Below are positions 18,000 through 27,662 of a stretch of 64,000 bases of DNA, one piece after another (position 1 is the stretch's first letter; each line of letters starts with the position of its first letter). The translations under genes and the position numbers were made by a program. This DNA is from a bacterium (GTDB lineage Bacteria > Armatimonadota > Chthonomonadetes > Chthonomonadales > Chthonomonadaceae): NCBI GenBank assembly GCA_021777995.1, contig JAJYCW010000005.1, positions 1 to 64,000 of the forward strand, written 5' to 3'. Under the pieces are notes generated by a model, which was not told the origin of the DNA, made no database searches, and was given only the letters and a program-made list of their open reading frames with translations.

Positions 18000-20379
18000 A
18001 AGAAATATCCGCAGAAAATCGTGGGAACGCTGGGTAGGCTGCTTCTGGTGCGGGCAGTTCGCCCTGCTCTATTGGAAACGCATCATAAGAGGGAAACCCA
18101 GAAGTGATGGTTTCGTCTACATCGGCACGTTCACTACTACCGGGTTGCAAACCTCGTGAAACAGCAGACCGTACGGCTGCTGTAGCTGTCGACATTATCT
18201 TCTCGGGTGAGGTAGGTCCTGGATAAGCAATTCTGCCGTGCAGCATTGCCCCAAGAACATGTATGAATGCATCGGAAATTAGCCGTGCATCGCGAAACGT
18301 GAGGCCGCACTCGTCAAGTTGCCCGTCCTCAATCTTGCATCGAACAATCGTGTTAACCATATTAGCCAGCTGATCTCTATCTGGCTGATCGAGACTTCTG
18401 GTTGCGGCCTCAACGCTGTCAGCGAGCATTACAATTGCTGCCTCGCGTGTTTGTGGTTTTGGCCCAGGATATCGAAAGCGCTCTTCTAGCCCTGGTGAGG
18501 GACAACCACCTGCGGCGTTGTCGGCAAGCGCTCTGTGATAGAAGTACTGTATAAGTGTTGTGCCATGGTGCTGGGCGATTATATCGCAGATCTCTTGTGG
18601 TAGTCTGTTTTCCCGGGCCAAGACGATGCCGTCGCGCACGTGGCCAATAATCATGAGTGCAGAGAGCGACGGACTCAGACGGGTATGAACATTTTCGTGT
18701 CTCTGATTCTCTACGAAGAAATCCGGATGGTTCATTTTGCCAATATCGTGGTAGTATCCCGCCACCCTGCAGAGTAGCGCATCGGCACAGATGACTTGAG
18801 CAGCGCTTTCAGACAGGGTGCCAACCATAATGGAGTGTGCATATGTGCCCGGTGCAACGGCACAGAGCCGTTGAAGCAGCGGCCTGTCGAAAGCAGAGAG
18901 GTCCAGCAGCGCTGAGTGCGTGAGGATTCCAAATGGCCTTTCTAAAGCGAGCGCTCCTGTCCAGTAGAGAAACAGCGACATCGCCGCGGCTCCAGCAGCC
19001 CACATTGAGCCCTTAAGCAACTCGTGTAGAGTATCGCTAAAGAGCAGGCCAAGAAGCCAGACCATACTGATGTTTACTGCCGCAAGAGCAGCAGCTACCA
19101 AAGGCAGATTAGAGCGTCTTCTAGCTGGGTTGGCACACGCCACCCCAACAAGTCCACCCATTAAGGTCATCACGGTGAACCTGATTTCGAAGTTCATCAG
19201 GAGGCCGCTTTGAAGCGCCAGCAACGCGACGATGAGGATAGCCAGATTGGTGTCGAGTAGCACACATACTAGCATACCGGCCGCGGTAACGCTTGTCATA
19301 CTGAGGTATCCAAGCTGACCGCCTGTAATTTGGAAACCCAGCAGGATGGCACCCGCCTTTATGGCAAGTACACCTAACAACACTATCGTAGAGAGAAGCG
19401 CCATCCTACGCGTATCGCGATAAAGCGATGGCAGGTTTCGGGCAAGATAACCCATCACCAGCAGCACCATGAGTGCCGCAAGAAGGGATGTCACTACCGC
19501 CGTGGTAAGCTCCTGCTTCTGGCTTCTTAGCCCCAGCGCGTTCAATTTGTCCAGGGCCTGTTGGTTTACACGCTCCCCCGCGGCGAGTATGCGGTCGCCT
19601 GCCAGTACACGCTCCACATCCGGTGGCTGGGCGCGCCGTGCAGCTTCGCGCGCAATCTCTGTTTTCTGTTTGTCGAGTATCCTATTTGGAAGCAAAGACT
19701 GCTGAATGACCGCCATGGCAACAATGCGGTCGCTTTTGCTCTGCAGCATGTTGTTAATGTACTCTTGTACTTCTCGGGTAACTCGGCGTAGATCAGAGCC
19801 ATCGTTTCTTATGTCGCGCTGCATGGCGGAATTAACCTGCATCTCCGTGACGTTGCGAAGGTGTTGAAATACCGGTGCAGGATCCGTAAGAAGTCGCCTT
19901 AGAGCCTTTGTTGGAAGCATTGAGCTGAACTGCGAGTTGGCCATAGCTAACACGAGGCGCTTGCGCGTGACGGGGCCGTTAGCACGGAGTTCAGCTCGTT
20001 CTAGCTGCATCTGGCTAAAGAGCTGTTTCATCGTACGTTGAGCTTCAGTTGCCGCGCGGTCGTCAGGGTCGTACACAGGTGGAACCGCATTCATCGCAGC
20101 TTCTTGAAGCCTCTTCGTCCGCGCACTATCTACATAGAAAACGCTTCTTCCCGCCCTAATTTCCGTAGGACTGATTTGCCCCAGCCTCAACGAGACAGAC
20201 CCATTTCTGAGATGTGCCGCCATAAGACCAGTGAGTGCACCAATGGTGAAAACGGCAAGAGTGATGCGCTTGGCGCGTTCCATGCGGCCGCTCAGCGGGT
20301 CTCGCGAGGAAGCCGCGTCACCCTGCAGCCTCTTGGAAGACTTTTGCCGCGATATTAATTTGTTTGCGAATTTCCACAT
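17890..20379 (-). CDS. pgpH: PgpH-type 7TM-HD domain phosphodiesterase (cyclic-di-AMP)
   Basis: An 829-aa protein. One helix (about 37-57) is followed by an extracytoplasmic 7TMR-HDED domain (to ~290), about seven helices (290-480) and a cytoplasmic HD domain with His544-Asp545-Ile-Gly. In Firmicutes this family hydrolyses cyclic-di-AMP. The last ~36 residues are low-complexity and overlap the ybeY start out of frame. A promoter at 20510-20539 would drive pgpH, ybeY, the DgkA-PAP2 fusion and the CNNM gene. A darA-type receptor at 42568 supports cyclic-di-AMP signalling in this organism. Confidence 0.92.
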   Translation of the reverse strand: MWKFANKLISRQKSSKRLQGDAASSRDPLSGRMERAKRITLAVFTIGALTGLMAAHLRNGSVSLRLGQISPTEIRAGRSVFYVDSARTKRLQEAAMNAVPPVYDPDDRAATEAQRTMKQLFSQMQLERAELRANGPVTRKRLVLAMANSQFSSMLPTKALRRLLTDPAPVFQHLRNVTEMQVNSAMQRDIRNDGSDLRRVTREVQEYINNMLQSKSDRIVAMAVIQQSLLPNRILDKQKTEIAREAARRAQPPDVERVLAGDRILAAGERVNQQALDKLNALGLRSQKQELTTAVVTSLLAALMVLLVMGYLARNLPSLYRDTRRMALLSTIVLLGVLAIKAGAILLGFQITGGQLGYLSMTSVTAAGMLVCVLLDTNLAILIVALLALQSGLLMNFEIRFTVMTLMGGLVGVACANPARRRSNLPLVAAALAAVNISMVWLLGLLFSDTLHELLKGSMWAAGAAAMSLFLYWTGALALERPFGILTHSALLDLSAFDRPLLQRLCAVAPGTYAHSIMVGTLSESAAQVICADALLCRVAGYYHDIGKMNHPDFFVENQRHENVHTRLSPSLSALMIIGHVRDGIVLARENRLPQEICDIIAQHHGTTLIQYFYHRALADNAAGGCPSPGLEERFRYPGPKPQTREAAIVMLADSVEAATRSLDQPDRDQLANMVNTIVRCKIEDGQLDECGLTFRDARLISDAFIHVLGAMLHGRIAYPGPTSPEKIMSTATAAVRSAVSRGLQPGSSERADVDETITSGFPSYDAFPIEQGELPAPEAAYPAFPRFSADISYGNYDLQSTDSPGSNKTLETGSKQAAETGRKAQRRS

Positions 20380-20509
20380 GGTTCGAATGCTCTCGGAAGC
20401 CTAACATGATGAAGGTGGTAGCGAAGAAGCCAGCCGAGCCAACCTTGCTCATGGCCAACATATGACAGCAAACCGCAGTGCAATGATCAAAACTACTGAT
20501 ACTAGTACT

Positions 20510-20539
20510 ATTATAGGTTAGCCGTGTGCTTACTGTCAA
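20510..20539 (-). promoter_or_regulatory. Consensus sigma-70 promoter for the pgpH operon
   Basis: Minus strand: TTGACA, 18-bp spacer, TATAAT, both hexamers perfect. The leader to the pgpH ATG is about 125 nt. The stretch 20540-20845 shows no gene; a weak plus-strand TTGAGC/TACAAT pair with a 19-bp spacer (20712-20742) could serve the aldolase. Confidence 0.75.
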
Positions 20540-20845
20540 GCGGGCACCCGCGCAACGGGCCGGTTCAGCAATCGCTAGAATGTCCTGACACAAGCATGTT
20601 GACTATGAATTCGGTAGTTTGTTACGCTTCCTTAAGTGTTGATAGGGCAAATACCATCACGACCTGCCTGAGTTCAGTTACTATTGCGACGGCAGAAAAT
20701 TGTAATGTGCATTGAGCGTTCAAAGTGGCTCGACGCTACAATAGGGCCACTTCAGTATAAGGTGCGGGTGGCAATGGAATTGCCCATATGGCAAGGATTT
20801 CACGCGGTCTAGCCCTGCAAATGGAATAGCGTAGGGGTTTGCGTC

Positions 20846-20878
20846 CTCTTGCAATTTATATATTTGTGATTGCAAGAG
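20846..20878. promoter_or_regulatory. Perfect 10-bp inverted repeat upstream of the aldolase gene
   Basis: CTCTTGCAAT and ATTGCAAGAG separated by 13 AT-rich bases, about 130 bases before the aldolase start. The size suits a dimeric regulator's operator; as RNA it would be a hairpin with a large loop. Confidence 0.45.
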
Positions 20879-21004
20879 ATTGCTTCAATTTCTGTGGTGT
20901 ATTCGGTAAAAACATGCGTAAGTATAACTGAGTGCATGAATTCCGCGCTCGTTAACAGATTTGAATATTTTAAGCGTTGTATCCTACGAAAGGATAGTAG
21001 TACT

Positions 21005-21928
21005 ATGACAGAACGTGTAAAAGAGATTTTGAGCTGGTACGGTGGTGACAATCCTGGCACGCTAAGCAATCTCGCGCGCATGTTAAACCACGGAAAGCTA
21101 GGTGGTACGGGTAGGATGGTGATTTTGCCAGTTGACCAGGGTTTTGAACACGGCCCCGCTAGAAGTTTTGGACCAAACCCTCCTGCATACAACCCATCTT
21201 ATCATTTCCAGTTAGCCATTGATGCCGGTTGTAGTGCGTATGCAGCACCCCTGGGCTTCATTGAGGCGGGTGCGAGAGATTTTGCAGGCGATATTCCGCT
21301 CATTCTGAAGCTGAATGACCACGATGTGCTGAACGATGAAATGGACCCTGACCAGGCGCTTACCGGCAGCGTGCAGGACGCTTTAAGACTTGGTTGCTCT
21401 GCAATAGGTTTCACAATATATCCTGGTAGCGCCCACCGGTTAGAGATGTACGGCGAGATTAGGGCCCGTGCTGAAGAAGCGAAGCGGAATGGGCTTGCTG
21501 TAGTGATCTGGTCATATCCGCGAGGATCAGGAATTGGCAAAGAGGGCGAAACTGCCGTAGATGTCATCGGCTATGCGGCACACATAGCCGCCCAGCTGGG
21601 CGCCCATATCATTAAAGTGAAGCTGCCCGGCAGCAACATTCTCCAGGCTGCAGCGAAGAAGGTATATGAAACGACAGCAATACCCATTGAAACTCCAACC
21701 CAGAGGGTGCGACACATTGTGCAGTGTGCTTTTGGCGGTAAACGCATCGTGATATTCTCGGGTGGCGCACTGGAGAGTGAAGAGGCTCTGTTAGCTGAGG
21801 TTACGGCAATTCGTGATGGTGGTGGGTTCGGTTCCATTATTGGGCGTAACAGTTTCCAGAGGCCAAAAAACGATGCGCTGCGCCTGCTGAACACGATCAT
21901 GGACATTTACGCCAGCCGTGGCGCGTAA
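21005..21928 (+). CDS. Class I fructose-bisphosphate aldolase (DhnA/FbaB type)
   Basis: A 307-aa enzyme of glycolysis and gluconeogenesis that splits fructose 1,6-bisphosphate through a Schiff-base lysine. GRMVILPVDQGFEHGP is the family signature, the lysine in HIIKVKLPGS is the probable Schiff base, and FSGGALESEE and GSIIGRNSFQRP fit the phosphate-binding end of the barrel. I start at the ATG behind AAAGGA (spacer ten); the 45 codons upstream are not family-like. It lies beyond an inverted repeat (20846-20878). Monocistronic. Confidence 0.93.
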   Translation: MTERVKEILSWYGGDNPGTLSNLARMLNHGKLGGTGRMVILPVDQGFEHGPARSFGPNPPAYNPSYHFQLAIDAGCSAYAAPLGFIEAGARDFAGDIPLILKLNDHDVLNDEMDPDQALTGSVQDALRLGCSAIGFTIYPGSAHRLEMYGEIRARAEEAKRNGLAVVIWSYPRGSGIGKEGETAVDVIGYAAHIAAQLGAHIIKVKLPGSNILQAAAKKVYETTAIPIETPTQRVRHIVQCAFGGKRIVIFSGGALESEEALLAEVTAIRDGGGFGSIIGRNSFQRPKNDALRLLNTIMDIYASRGA

Positions 21929-21949
21929 GGTAAGCTCGACACGATATCC

Positions 21950-21979
21950 CTGCTCCCGACCCAGAAAGGGCGGGAGCAG
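21950..21979 (+). terminator. Stem-loop after the aldolase gene
   Basis: CTGCTCCCG pairs with CGGGAGCAG; inside it CCC pairs with GGG after a bulged A. There is no U-tract, so it may stabilise the mRNA end rather than terminate. Confidence 0.45.
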
Positions 21980-21991
21980 CGGCACTACTAC

Positions 21992-22076
21992 CACGGCGCA
22001 GTCTGTGAGGCGTGCGAATCGCTCCACACCCGGAGGAGTGATTGGAGCAGCGACACGCCTGTCACGGCGCAGTCTG
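21992..22076. repeat. 14-bp direct repeat downstream of the aldolase gene
   Basis: CACGGCGCAGTCTG occurs at 21992-22005 and again at 22063-22076. No function is evident. Confidence 0.5.
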
Positions 22077-22197
22077 CAAGACTCAAATAAGGTAAACTAA
22101 GGGCTAATCCGCTTCGCGTGTCCAATGTCTAGTTGAATAGATCACCTTATTCGCGATGCGATATGTGCGCAGAATGCTTATCTTGAGGGACGGAAAC

Positions 22198-22833
22198 GTG
22201 AAGTACCTTGCTATTTTGGGGTTTGGAATCATAAGTTTTTCAGTTGGGTTCTTTGTCGTTGCACCGCTGGTCGATCACGGTAATCCTCAAAGCACCGTTG
22301 CCAGGTCTACTTCAAATACTCCTCCACCTGTTAGCACTCCTGCGCCATCGGCTTCCAATACTACGGCAACTCCTCCCATCGTGCGTGAATCCAGCCCGGT
22401 GCCCTCGTCGCAGGTTATCACCACGCCACCACCGGTTACCTCGAACTCTGGACCTGGGGTGGGTTCCACCCAGACTACACCCACAAACCCTGCTGGTACC
22501 CCGGGTATCGTAGTTGGTGGTCCACAGCAGCAGGCTCAGCCACCCGCAGATTTGAACGGCTCGGCTCCCCCAGTCGTGGAACACCATACTCGGCGACGTC
22601 ATAGGTTGTTACATCACGAAACAACTCCAAGTGCCCCTGCTACGCCTGCACCCGATCATTCACCGAACAGCGGTCAGGTACAAAACTCAACGATGCCAGG
22701 AACATCTCCTGCGCCTGCGAACGGCAACAGTCAAACGCAGAACAGTTCAGGCAGCGGCTCCGGTTCACCGTCTACTGGTAGCGGAAACAGCACCGGTGAT
22801 GGCGGTGCCACCGCGCCCTCTGGTGGGCAGTAA
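22198..22833 (+). CDS. Membrane-anchored Pro/Thr/Ser-rich low-complexity protein
   Basis: A 211-aa protein. The GTG at 22198, with GAGGGA seven bases before, puts the hydrophobic segment (AILGFGIISFSVGFFVVAPL) at the N-terminus as a membrane anchor. The rest is almost entirely Pro, Thr, Ser, Gly, Asn and Gln with a short HHTRRRHRLLHH patch. It looks like a disordered cell-surface stalk or linker. No enzyme domain is visible. In-frame ATGs at 22156 and 22174 are less well supported. Confidence 0.6.
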   Translation: MKYLAILGFGIISFSVGFFVVAPLVDHGNPQSTVARSTSNTPPPVSTPAPSASNTTATPPIVRESSPVPSSQVITTPPPVTSNSGPGVGSTQTTPTNPAGTPGIVVGGPQQQAQPPADLNGSAPPVVEHHTRRRHRLLHHETTPSAPATPAPDHSPNSGQVQNSTMPGTSPAPANGNSQTQNSSGSGSGSPSTGSGNSTGDGGATAPSGGQ

Positions 22834-23173
22834 GTGCTTATTATGGGTGACGGCACGTTTGCTTGTTTGTCTGCATTATGGAGTGAAATCGGCTAATGAT
22901 CACCCGGTGTAATGGTGCTGGGTGGGGTGCGAGTGCCAGTTTCTCCGGATGAACCTTGCACCGGTTGTTGGCACGAGGATATTCGAAGCTCACGATTTAT
23001 TCGGATCATCCCACATCCGTTTCGCGCCAATGATGATAGGTTGATAAGGATGCGGTTCGGCGAATGAAAGAGCGGATTACGAGCTCGTCGAGTTTAACCT
23101 TCCCGGGTATAGGGCTGATAATTGCTCAAAGAATCGTACCACTCCGCTATTTTTTTGTAGTTGCACGTTGTAC
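22834..23173. other. Intergenic stretch without a recognisable gene
   Basis: About 340 bases with no long or coupled ORF, tRNA-like fold or strong terminator that I can see. Confidence 0.6.
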
Positions 23174-23202
23174 TTGCAGGATATTTGTGCGCGATGTATA
23201 AT
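23174..23202 (+). promoter_or_regulatory. Sigma-70-like promoter for the lipoprotein at 23349
   Basis: TTGCAG, 17-bp spacer, TATAAT. Predicted leader of about 140 nt to the ATG at 23349. Confidence 0.65.
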
Positions 23203-23348
23203 ATTCGTACTGGAAGCTCAAAATTGCTACCTCCGGTTGGCTATTCCGCGGCTGCCGGATTACGATTTGAAATCCTGGCACTATGGTGCCGAAAATCTAT
23301 CGCCTGTGTGCTCCGTCTGGACGCACAGTCTGGAGGCAGAAACCCTTG

Positions 23349-23879
23349 ATGAGGAACTCCGACCTGAGGAAAGCCCCCCGTGCTCGTACCTCTCTGTTTT
23401 TACTGTCTGCATTGTTGGCAGGCTCTCTGCTATCGGGTTGCGGCGGCGGCGGAAGTTCGTCGTCAAGTACCGGCGGTGGATCGAACCCCGGTACGATAGG
23501 GAATTCCAGCCTCGCAACTTTAACCGGCCGCGTTGTGGATACCGCTGGTAATCCTGTTCCCGGTGCCACCGTGGTGGTGGTTGGAACCAGTGCCGCAGCT
23601 TCTACTGCATCCGATGGCTCGTTTACGATCACCAATGTACCGCTGACTGCTACGAAGTTGTCTCTAACCAGTCCTAATACCGCTAACTGGTACAACTACG
23701 GCACGTACAATGGCCACTATTATCAGTTTGGTACTACTACCGGCTCGTGCGATATTACCCTTCCGTCACTTGTCGCCTCCTCCCAGGCTGTCACTCCGCT
23801 GGTGTCCAACATTGCCCTCTATCCGGCTTCAAATGGTTCACCACCACCACCACCGCTAGTGGGTGGCTGCCCTCCGTAA
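23349..23879 (+). CDS. Lipoprotein with carboxypeptidase-regulatory-like beta-sandwich domain
   Basis: A 176-aa protein. A basic N-terminus and hydrophobic stretch end in a clear lipobox LSGC, followed by a Gly/Ser linker. The domain LTGRVVDTAGNPVPGATVVV...ASDGSFTITNVP is the CarboxypepD_reg/transthyretin-like fold used in surface proteins. Its tail is Pro-rich. The start at 23349 has GGAGG 12 bases upstream. It is flanked by its own promoter and a strong terminator, so it is monocistronic. Role probably structural or adhesive at the cell surface. Confidence 0.8.
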   Translation: MRNSDLRKAPRARTSLFLLSALLAGSLLSGCGGGGSSSSSTGGGSNPGTIGNSSLATLTGRVVDTAGNPVPGATVVVVGTSAAASTASDGSFTITNVPLTATKLSLTSPNTANWYNYGTYNGHYYQFGTTTGSCDITLPSLVASSQAVTPLVSNIALYPASNGSPPPPPLVGGCPP

Positions 23880-23908
23880 ATGGTGATATGTGTGATTTCA
23901 GTTAGCGT

Positions 23909-23952
23909 CCGGCGAGCCGGGGTTTAGACCCCCTCGCCGGCTTTGTTCTTTT
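23909..23952 (+). terminator. Intrinsic terminator after the lipoprotein gene
   Basis: CCGGCGAG pairs with CTCGCCGG, with GGGG/CCCC inside, followed by CTTTGTTCTTTT. Confidence 0.85.
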
Positions 23953-24121
23953 CATTTTTACCGTAAACTTTTGTATTGATGGTCGCTATTCCCCGTCATC
24001 TACTGTGGTTGCCACCTTTAATGTTGCGTTTTTACGAGGAATGCCTTATTATAAAATCCAGATTGCGCCCGCTAGCAGAATTCTGTGCTTACAGCGCATA
24101 AAACAGGATAGCGAGTTGTAT

Positions 24122-27100
24122 ATGAAATTCGGGCCACGGGCGGTTGTCTCCACGGGGCTTATTCTTTCCATCGTAGGGCTGTCAGGTTGTCAGCACCATA
24201 AGTCTGCTCCTAACCAGAGTGCAATATCGGCATTTACCATCGGTACAATCGCACTTCAGGTTGGCAGTGACCAGTCTGCAGGAAAAACTGGGTACGACGA
24301 GAAGTACCTCACGCTTGCGTCCCACGAACTGCCGGATGAGCCTGCCGTTTGGGCGAATTTGGGACTCATGTATTTAAGGCGCGGCGATTTTGCACGCGCT
24401 TCTAAATACCTGACCAGAGCTGAAAAGCTGGATAATAACAGTGCAGCGATCGAGGCCCTAATCGGCCTGCTTGACGATCAGAAGGGCGACGTACAGGGTG
24501 CAATAGACCACTATAAACATGCCGTGCAGATCGACCCTGGCAACTTGCAGGCGAGCTATGCACTCTCCCAACAGTATGCTCGGCTCAACACCCCCGACGG
24601 TCTTCTGCAGGAACAGCAGTTGCTGCAGCAAATTCTTGCTACCCAACCCGGCAATTTATTCGCCATGATCAAGCTCGCACATGTCGCTGCTGTGCGTAAT
24701 GACGCTGCGGTTCTCTCTTCAACGCTTGCGCAACTTGAGACACGTGCTGCGACCTTTACAAGTGACGCCGTAGCGGAGCTGAAACAGGTGAACGCCGATC
24801 AGACCAAGCGCAATTATTCTGCCGCGGCCATTGACACCACTTATCTGCAAAACCTTCTGAAGCGCAATAGCGACTACGGGGACGGAAGTCTTGCCTTGCA
24901 AGGAGATATCGTGCACGGGCTCGCCGGAGCACCACTGGAAAGGTTTTTGCGCACACCCAATCCACCTCCTAATCCCGCGCCCATGGCCACAGATTTGAGC
25001 TATGAGGCTGGCACACCTGCCACACCGCTGCAATGTGAGTGGGCCGGGGGTATGTGGATGAACTCCGAAGGTAAAGTCGAGTTAACCTACGCGCGCGGTG
25101 GACGGCTTTATGCCGGTGACAACAGCTTCAGTGTACCACTAGCTGGGGGAACATCTGCCAGCGCACTTGGCCCGTTTTCTGTTCTCCCTATTGACTTAAA
25201 CTACGATTTGAAAACCGATCTCGTGGTAGCTGATAGCCAAGGGATTGGATTCTTTCTACAACAGAAAAATGGAAAGTTTCTGGATGTCACTGCGAAAACC
25301 AAGCTGCCAAATTCTGTTTTGCACATGGGCTATGCAGGGGTATGGCAGGCGGACTTAAACGCCGACGGCGAGATTGACGTAGTGGCTGCTCCCATTACGG
25401 GGGCACCATTAGAAATACAAAACAACGGTGATGGAACCTTCCAGGTTACCCATCCCTTTGCAGGGATCACCAACGTTCGGGGATTCTGCTGGGTTGACCT
25501 CGACAATAGTGGCAATCCGGCTGCCTGTTTTTTGGATAGCGCAGGGCGTATCCATGTTTTCGCCAACTTACGCGGTGGGATATTCCGGCAAGTCAAATCG
25601 CCCGCAATTAACGGTGAGGTAGTCGCCATTGCAAGCGCGGCCATAAACCCCAACGGTCAGCTTCAGCTGCTCGCGCTCACTAAGGATGGAGCCCTGGCGG
25701 CCGCAGGCTTAAGTACCAGCGATATAACAAAAGCCCAATGGACAATAACCACGATGGGACAGGGCAGCGTTTCCGGAACCGGAATCGCACCCGGTAGCTG
25801 CGTACTGCTCACGGGTGACCTGGACAATAATGGTGGTATGGATGTAGTGGCGAGTGGTCACGGTTGGTGGCAGCCATGGCTATGTGGCCCGCACTATCAC
25901 TTACATCCAGGCAAATTGGTACCAGGAACCGCTAACACACTTCTCGATTTTAATGGAGACGGGCTGTTAGATGTTTTAGGCCTCAATAGTAGCAAGCAAC
26001 CCGTAGCCTGGCTTGGGCACACATCGGAAAGGTATCACTGGCAGGAACTGCGGCCAACACCGGCCGAAGAGGAGTTTAAGCGGAGCGACTATTTTGCTCC
26101 TGATAATACGCCCCTTAGTGGTAACCGCCGTATCAATTCTTACGGAATTGGTGGAGAGATGGAGGCGCGCGCGGGGCTGTTGTACGAAAAGCAGATGATG
26201 CAGGGCGCGGTTGTCCACTTTGGCATGGGTACCTATCCGCGACTTGATGCAGTACGAATAGTGTGGCCAAATGGAGATACCAGAGCCCTGTTTGGTGATC
26301 AGTTGAAGCCAGACATGTCCGTAAAGTCACTCCATTTTCTTAAGGGCAGTTGTCCCTACTTATTCGTATGGAATGGGAAGAAGTTTGTTTTCGTTACCGA
26401 CTGTATCTGGCGGTCTCCATTAGGGCTGCGCATTGATGCACAGTCAACTGCAGGTATAGGGCAGACAAGGGACTGGGTGAAGATACCCGGCAGGATGCTA
26501 CAGCCTCGCGATGGCTTTTACGATATGCGCATTACTGCTGAGCTTTGGGAGACTCATTTCTTCGATTATCTGGGGCTCCTGGCGGTGGATCATCCCAAAG
26601 GTACGGGAATGTGGGTGGATGAACGATTTGCCATTCCGCCTCCTCCGCTGAAGGATTACATTACAGGTCCACTTATGCCTGTAGCTGGCGCTGTTGATGA
26701 TCGTGGTAACAACGTTGCCGGCCTGTTAGCCCATCGTGATGGAAAGTACGTAAACAGCTTTGGCCTAGGTGAATTTCAGGGGATCACCAGAAACCACTGG
26801 GTGCAGCTAAACCTGTCGAACGCCCCAACGAACAAACCGTTGTGGTTGGTATGCCAGGGATGGATACATCCAACTGACAGCTCCATCAATGTTGCCATTG
26901 GAAACACTCATGATGTAAGACCACAGAGCCTTTCGTTATGGGTACCGGATGCAAAGGGGCATTGGCGTGAGGTGAAGAAGGACTTGGGGTTTCCGGAGGG
27001 CAAGGTTAAGACTGTTCTTATTAACATAAGCCATGTCTTTTTGCCGGGAGCACCGCACATGGTCCGATTGCAAACGAACCTTGAGGTTTACTGGGATTCC

Positions 27101-27637
27101 ATTCATTGGGCACAGGGGCTTCCGTACGCGCCGAGCCATACCATCGTTGATCCCCTGGCAGGGGCCCACCTGCAATACAGAGGGTTCTCAATACTTCATT
27201 CTAACGATCCCTATTCGCCGGAGTTACCAGTAGGCTATCATCAGATCCTCACACGTAGTCCACGTTGGCGTGACCTTACCGGGTATTACACACGCTACGG
27301 GGATGTGTTGCCGCTGTTACGGCACGTAGATGATAGATACGTTATAATGAACGCAGGAGATGAATTACGTCTGCAATTTCCTGCGCTACCACCTCCACGT
27401 GCTGGCTGGGTGAGAGATTTCGTACTGGTTGGTGATGGATGGGTGAAAGACGGTGACTATAATACTCAGTTCTCGAAAACGGTTCTGCCCCTGCCCTCAC
27501 ACAAAATAACCGCGTATACTCGCCCGCCAAATGGTCTGGTAAACGATCCGGTATGGAAAAAACATCGGTCGGATTGGTTAAAATATCAAACGCGTTGGGT
27601 ATCCCCTGCAGGGTTTATGAATGGGCTGCGCCCTTAA
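24122..27637 (+). CDS. Large TPR / FG-GAP / ASPIC lipoprotein (CRTAC1-like)
   Basis: 1171 aa from the ATG at 24122, which places a signal peptide with lipobox LSGC at the front. Order: TPR repeats (about 70-165), FG-GAP/VCBS propeller repeats with Ca2+-loop motifs (DLNADGEIDVV ~412, DLDNNGGMDVV ~566, DFNGDGLLDVL ~608), an ASPIC/UnbV-like segment (about 670-722, IVWPNGD), then a ~440-aa beta-rich tail beginning SCPYLFVWNGKKFVF. It should be lipid-anchored outside the cytoplasm. It leads a cassette with UnbV- and UnbU-like genes and starts 25 bases before the next ORF's ATG region. Binding partner unknown. Confidence 0.85.
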   Translation: MKFGPRAVVSTGLILSIVGLSGCQHHKSAPNQSAISAFTIGTIALQVGSDQSAGKTGYDEKYLTLASHELPDEPAVWANLGLMYLRRGDFARASKYLTRAEKLDNNSAAIEALIGLLDDQKGDVQGAIDHYKHAVQIDPGNLQASYALSQQYARLNTPDGLLQEQQLLQQILATQPGNLFAMIKLAHVAAVRNDAAVLSSTLAQLETRAATFTSDAVAELKQVNADQTKRNYSAAAIDTTYLQNLLKRNSDYGDGSLALQGDIVHGLAGAPLERFLRTPNPPPNPAPMATDLSYEAGTPATPLQCEWAGGMWMNSEGKVELTYARGGRLYAGDNSFSVPLAGGTSASALGPFSVLPIDLNYDLKTDLVVADSQGIGFFLQQKNGKFLDVTAKTKLPNSVLHMGYAGVWQADLNADGEIDVVAAPITGAPLEIQNNGDGTFQVTHPFAGITNVRGFCWVDLDNSGNPAACFLDSAGRIHVFANLRGGIFRQVKSPAINGEVVAIASAAINPNGQLQLLALTKDGALAAAGLSTSDITKAQWTITTMGQGSVSGTGIAPGSCVLLTGDLDNNGGMDVVASGHGWWQPWLCGPHYHLHPGKLVPGTANTLLDFNGDGLLDVLGLNSSKQPVAWLGHTSERYHWQELRPTPAEEEFKRSDYFAPDNTPLSGNRRINSYGIGGEMEARAGLLYEKQMMQGAVVHFGMGTYPRLDAVRIVWPNGDTRALFGDQLKPDMSVKSLHFLKGSCPYLFVWNGKKFVFVTDCIWRSPLGLRIDAQSTAGIGQTRDWVKIPGRMLQPRDGFYDMRITAELWETHFFDYLGLLAVDHPKGTGMWVDERFAIPPPPLKDYITGPLMPVAGAVDDRGNNVAGLLAHRDGKYVNSFGLGEFQGITRNHWVQLNLSNAPTNKPLWLVCQGWIHPTDSSINVAIGNTHDVRPQSLSLWVPDAKGHWREVKKDLGFPEGKVKTVLINISHVFLPGAPHMVRLQTNLEVYWDSIHWAQGLPYAPSHTIVDPLAGAHLQYRGFSILHSNDPYSPELPVGYHQILTRSPRWRDLTGYYTRYGDVLPLLRHVDDRYVIMNAGDELRLQFPALPPPRAGWVRDFVLVGDGWVKDGDYNTQFSKTVLPLPSHKITAYTRPPNGLVNDPVWKKHRSDWLKYQTRWVSPAGFMNGLRP

Positions 27638-27662
27638 CCCAGCAGAGAAATCAGGAAATGAA

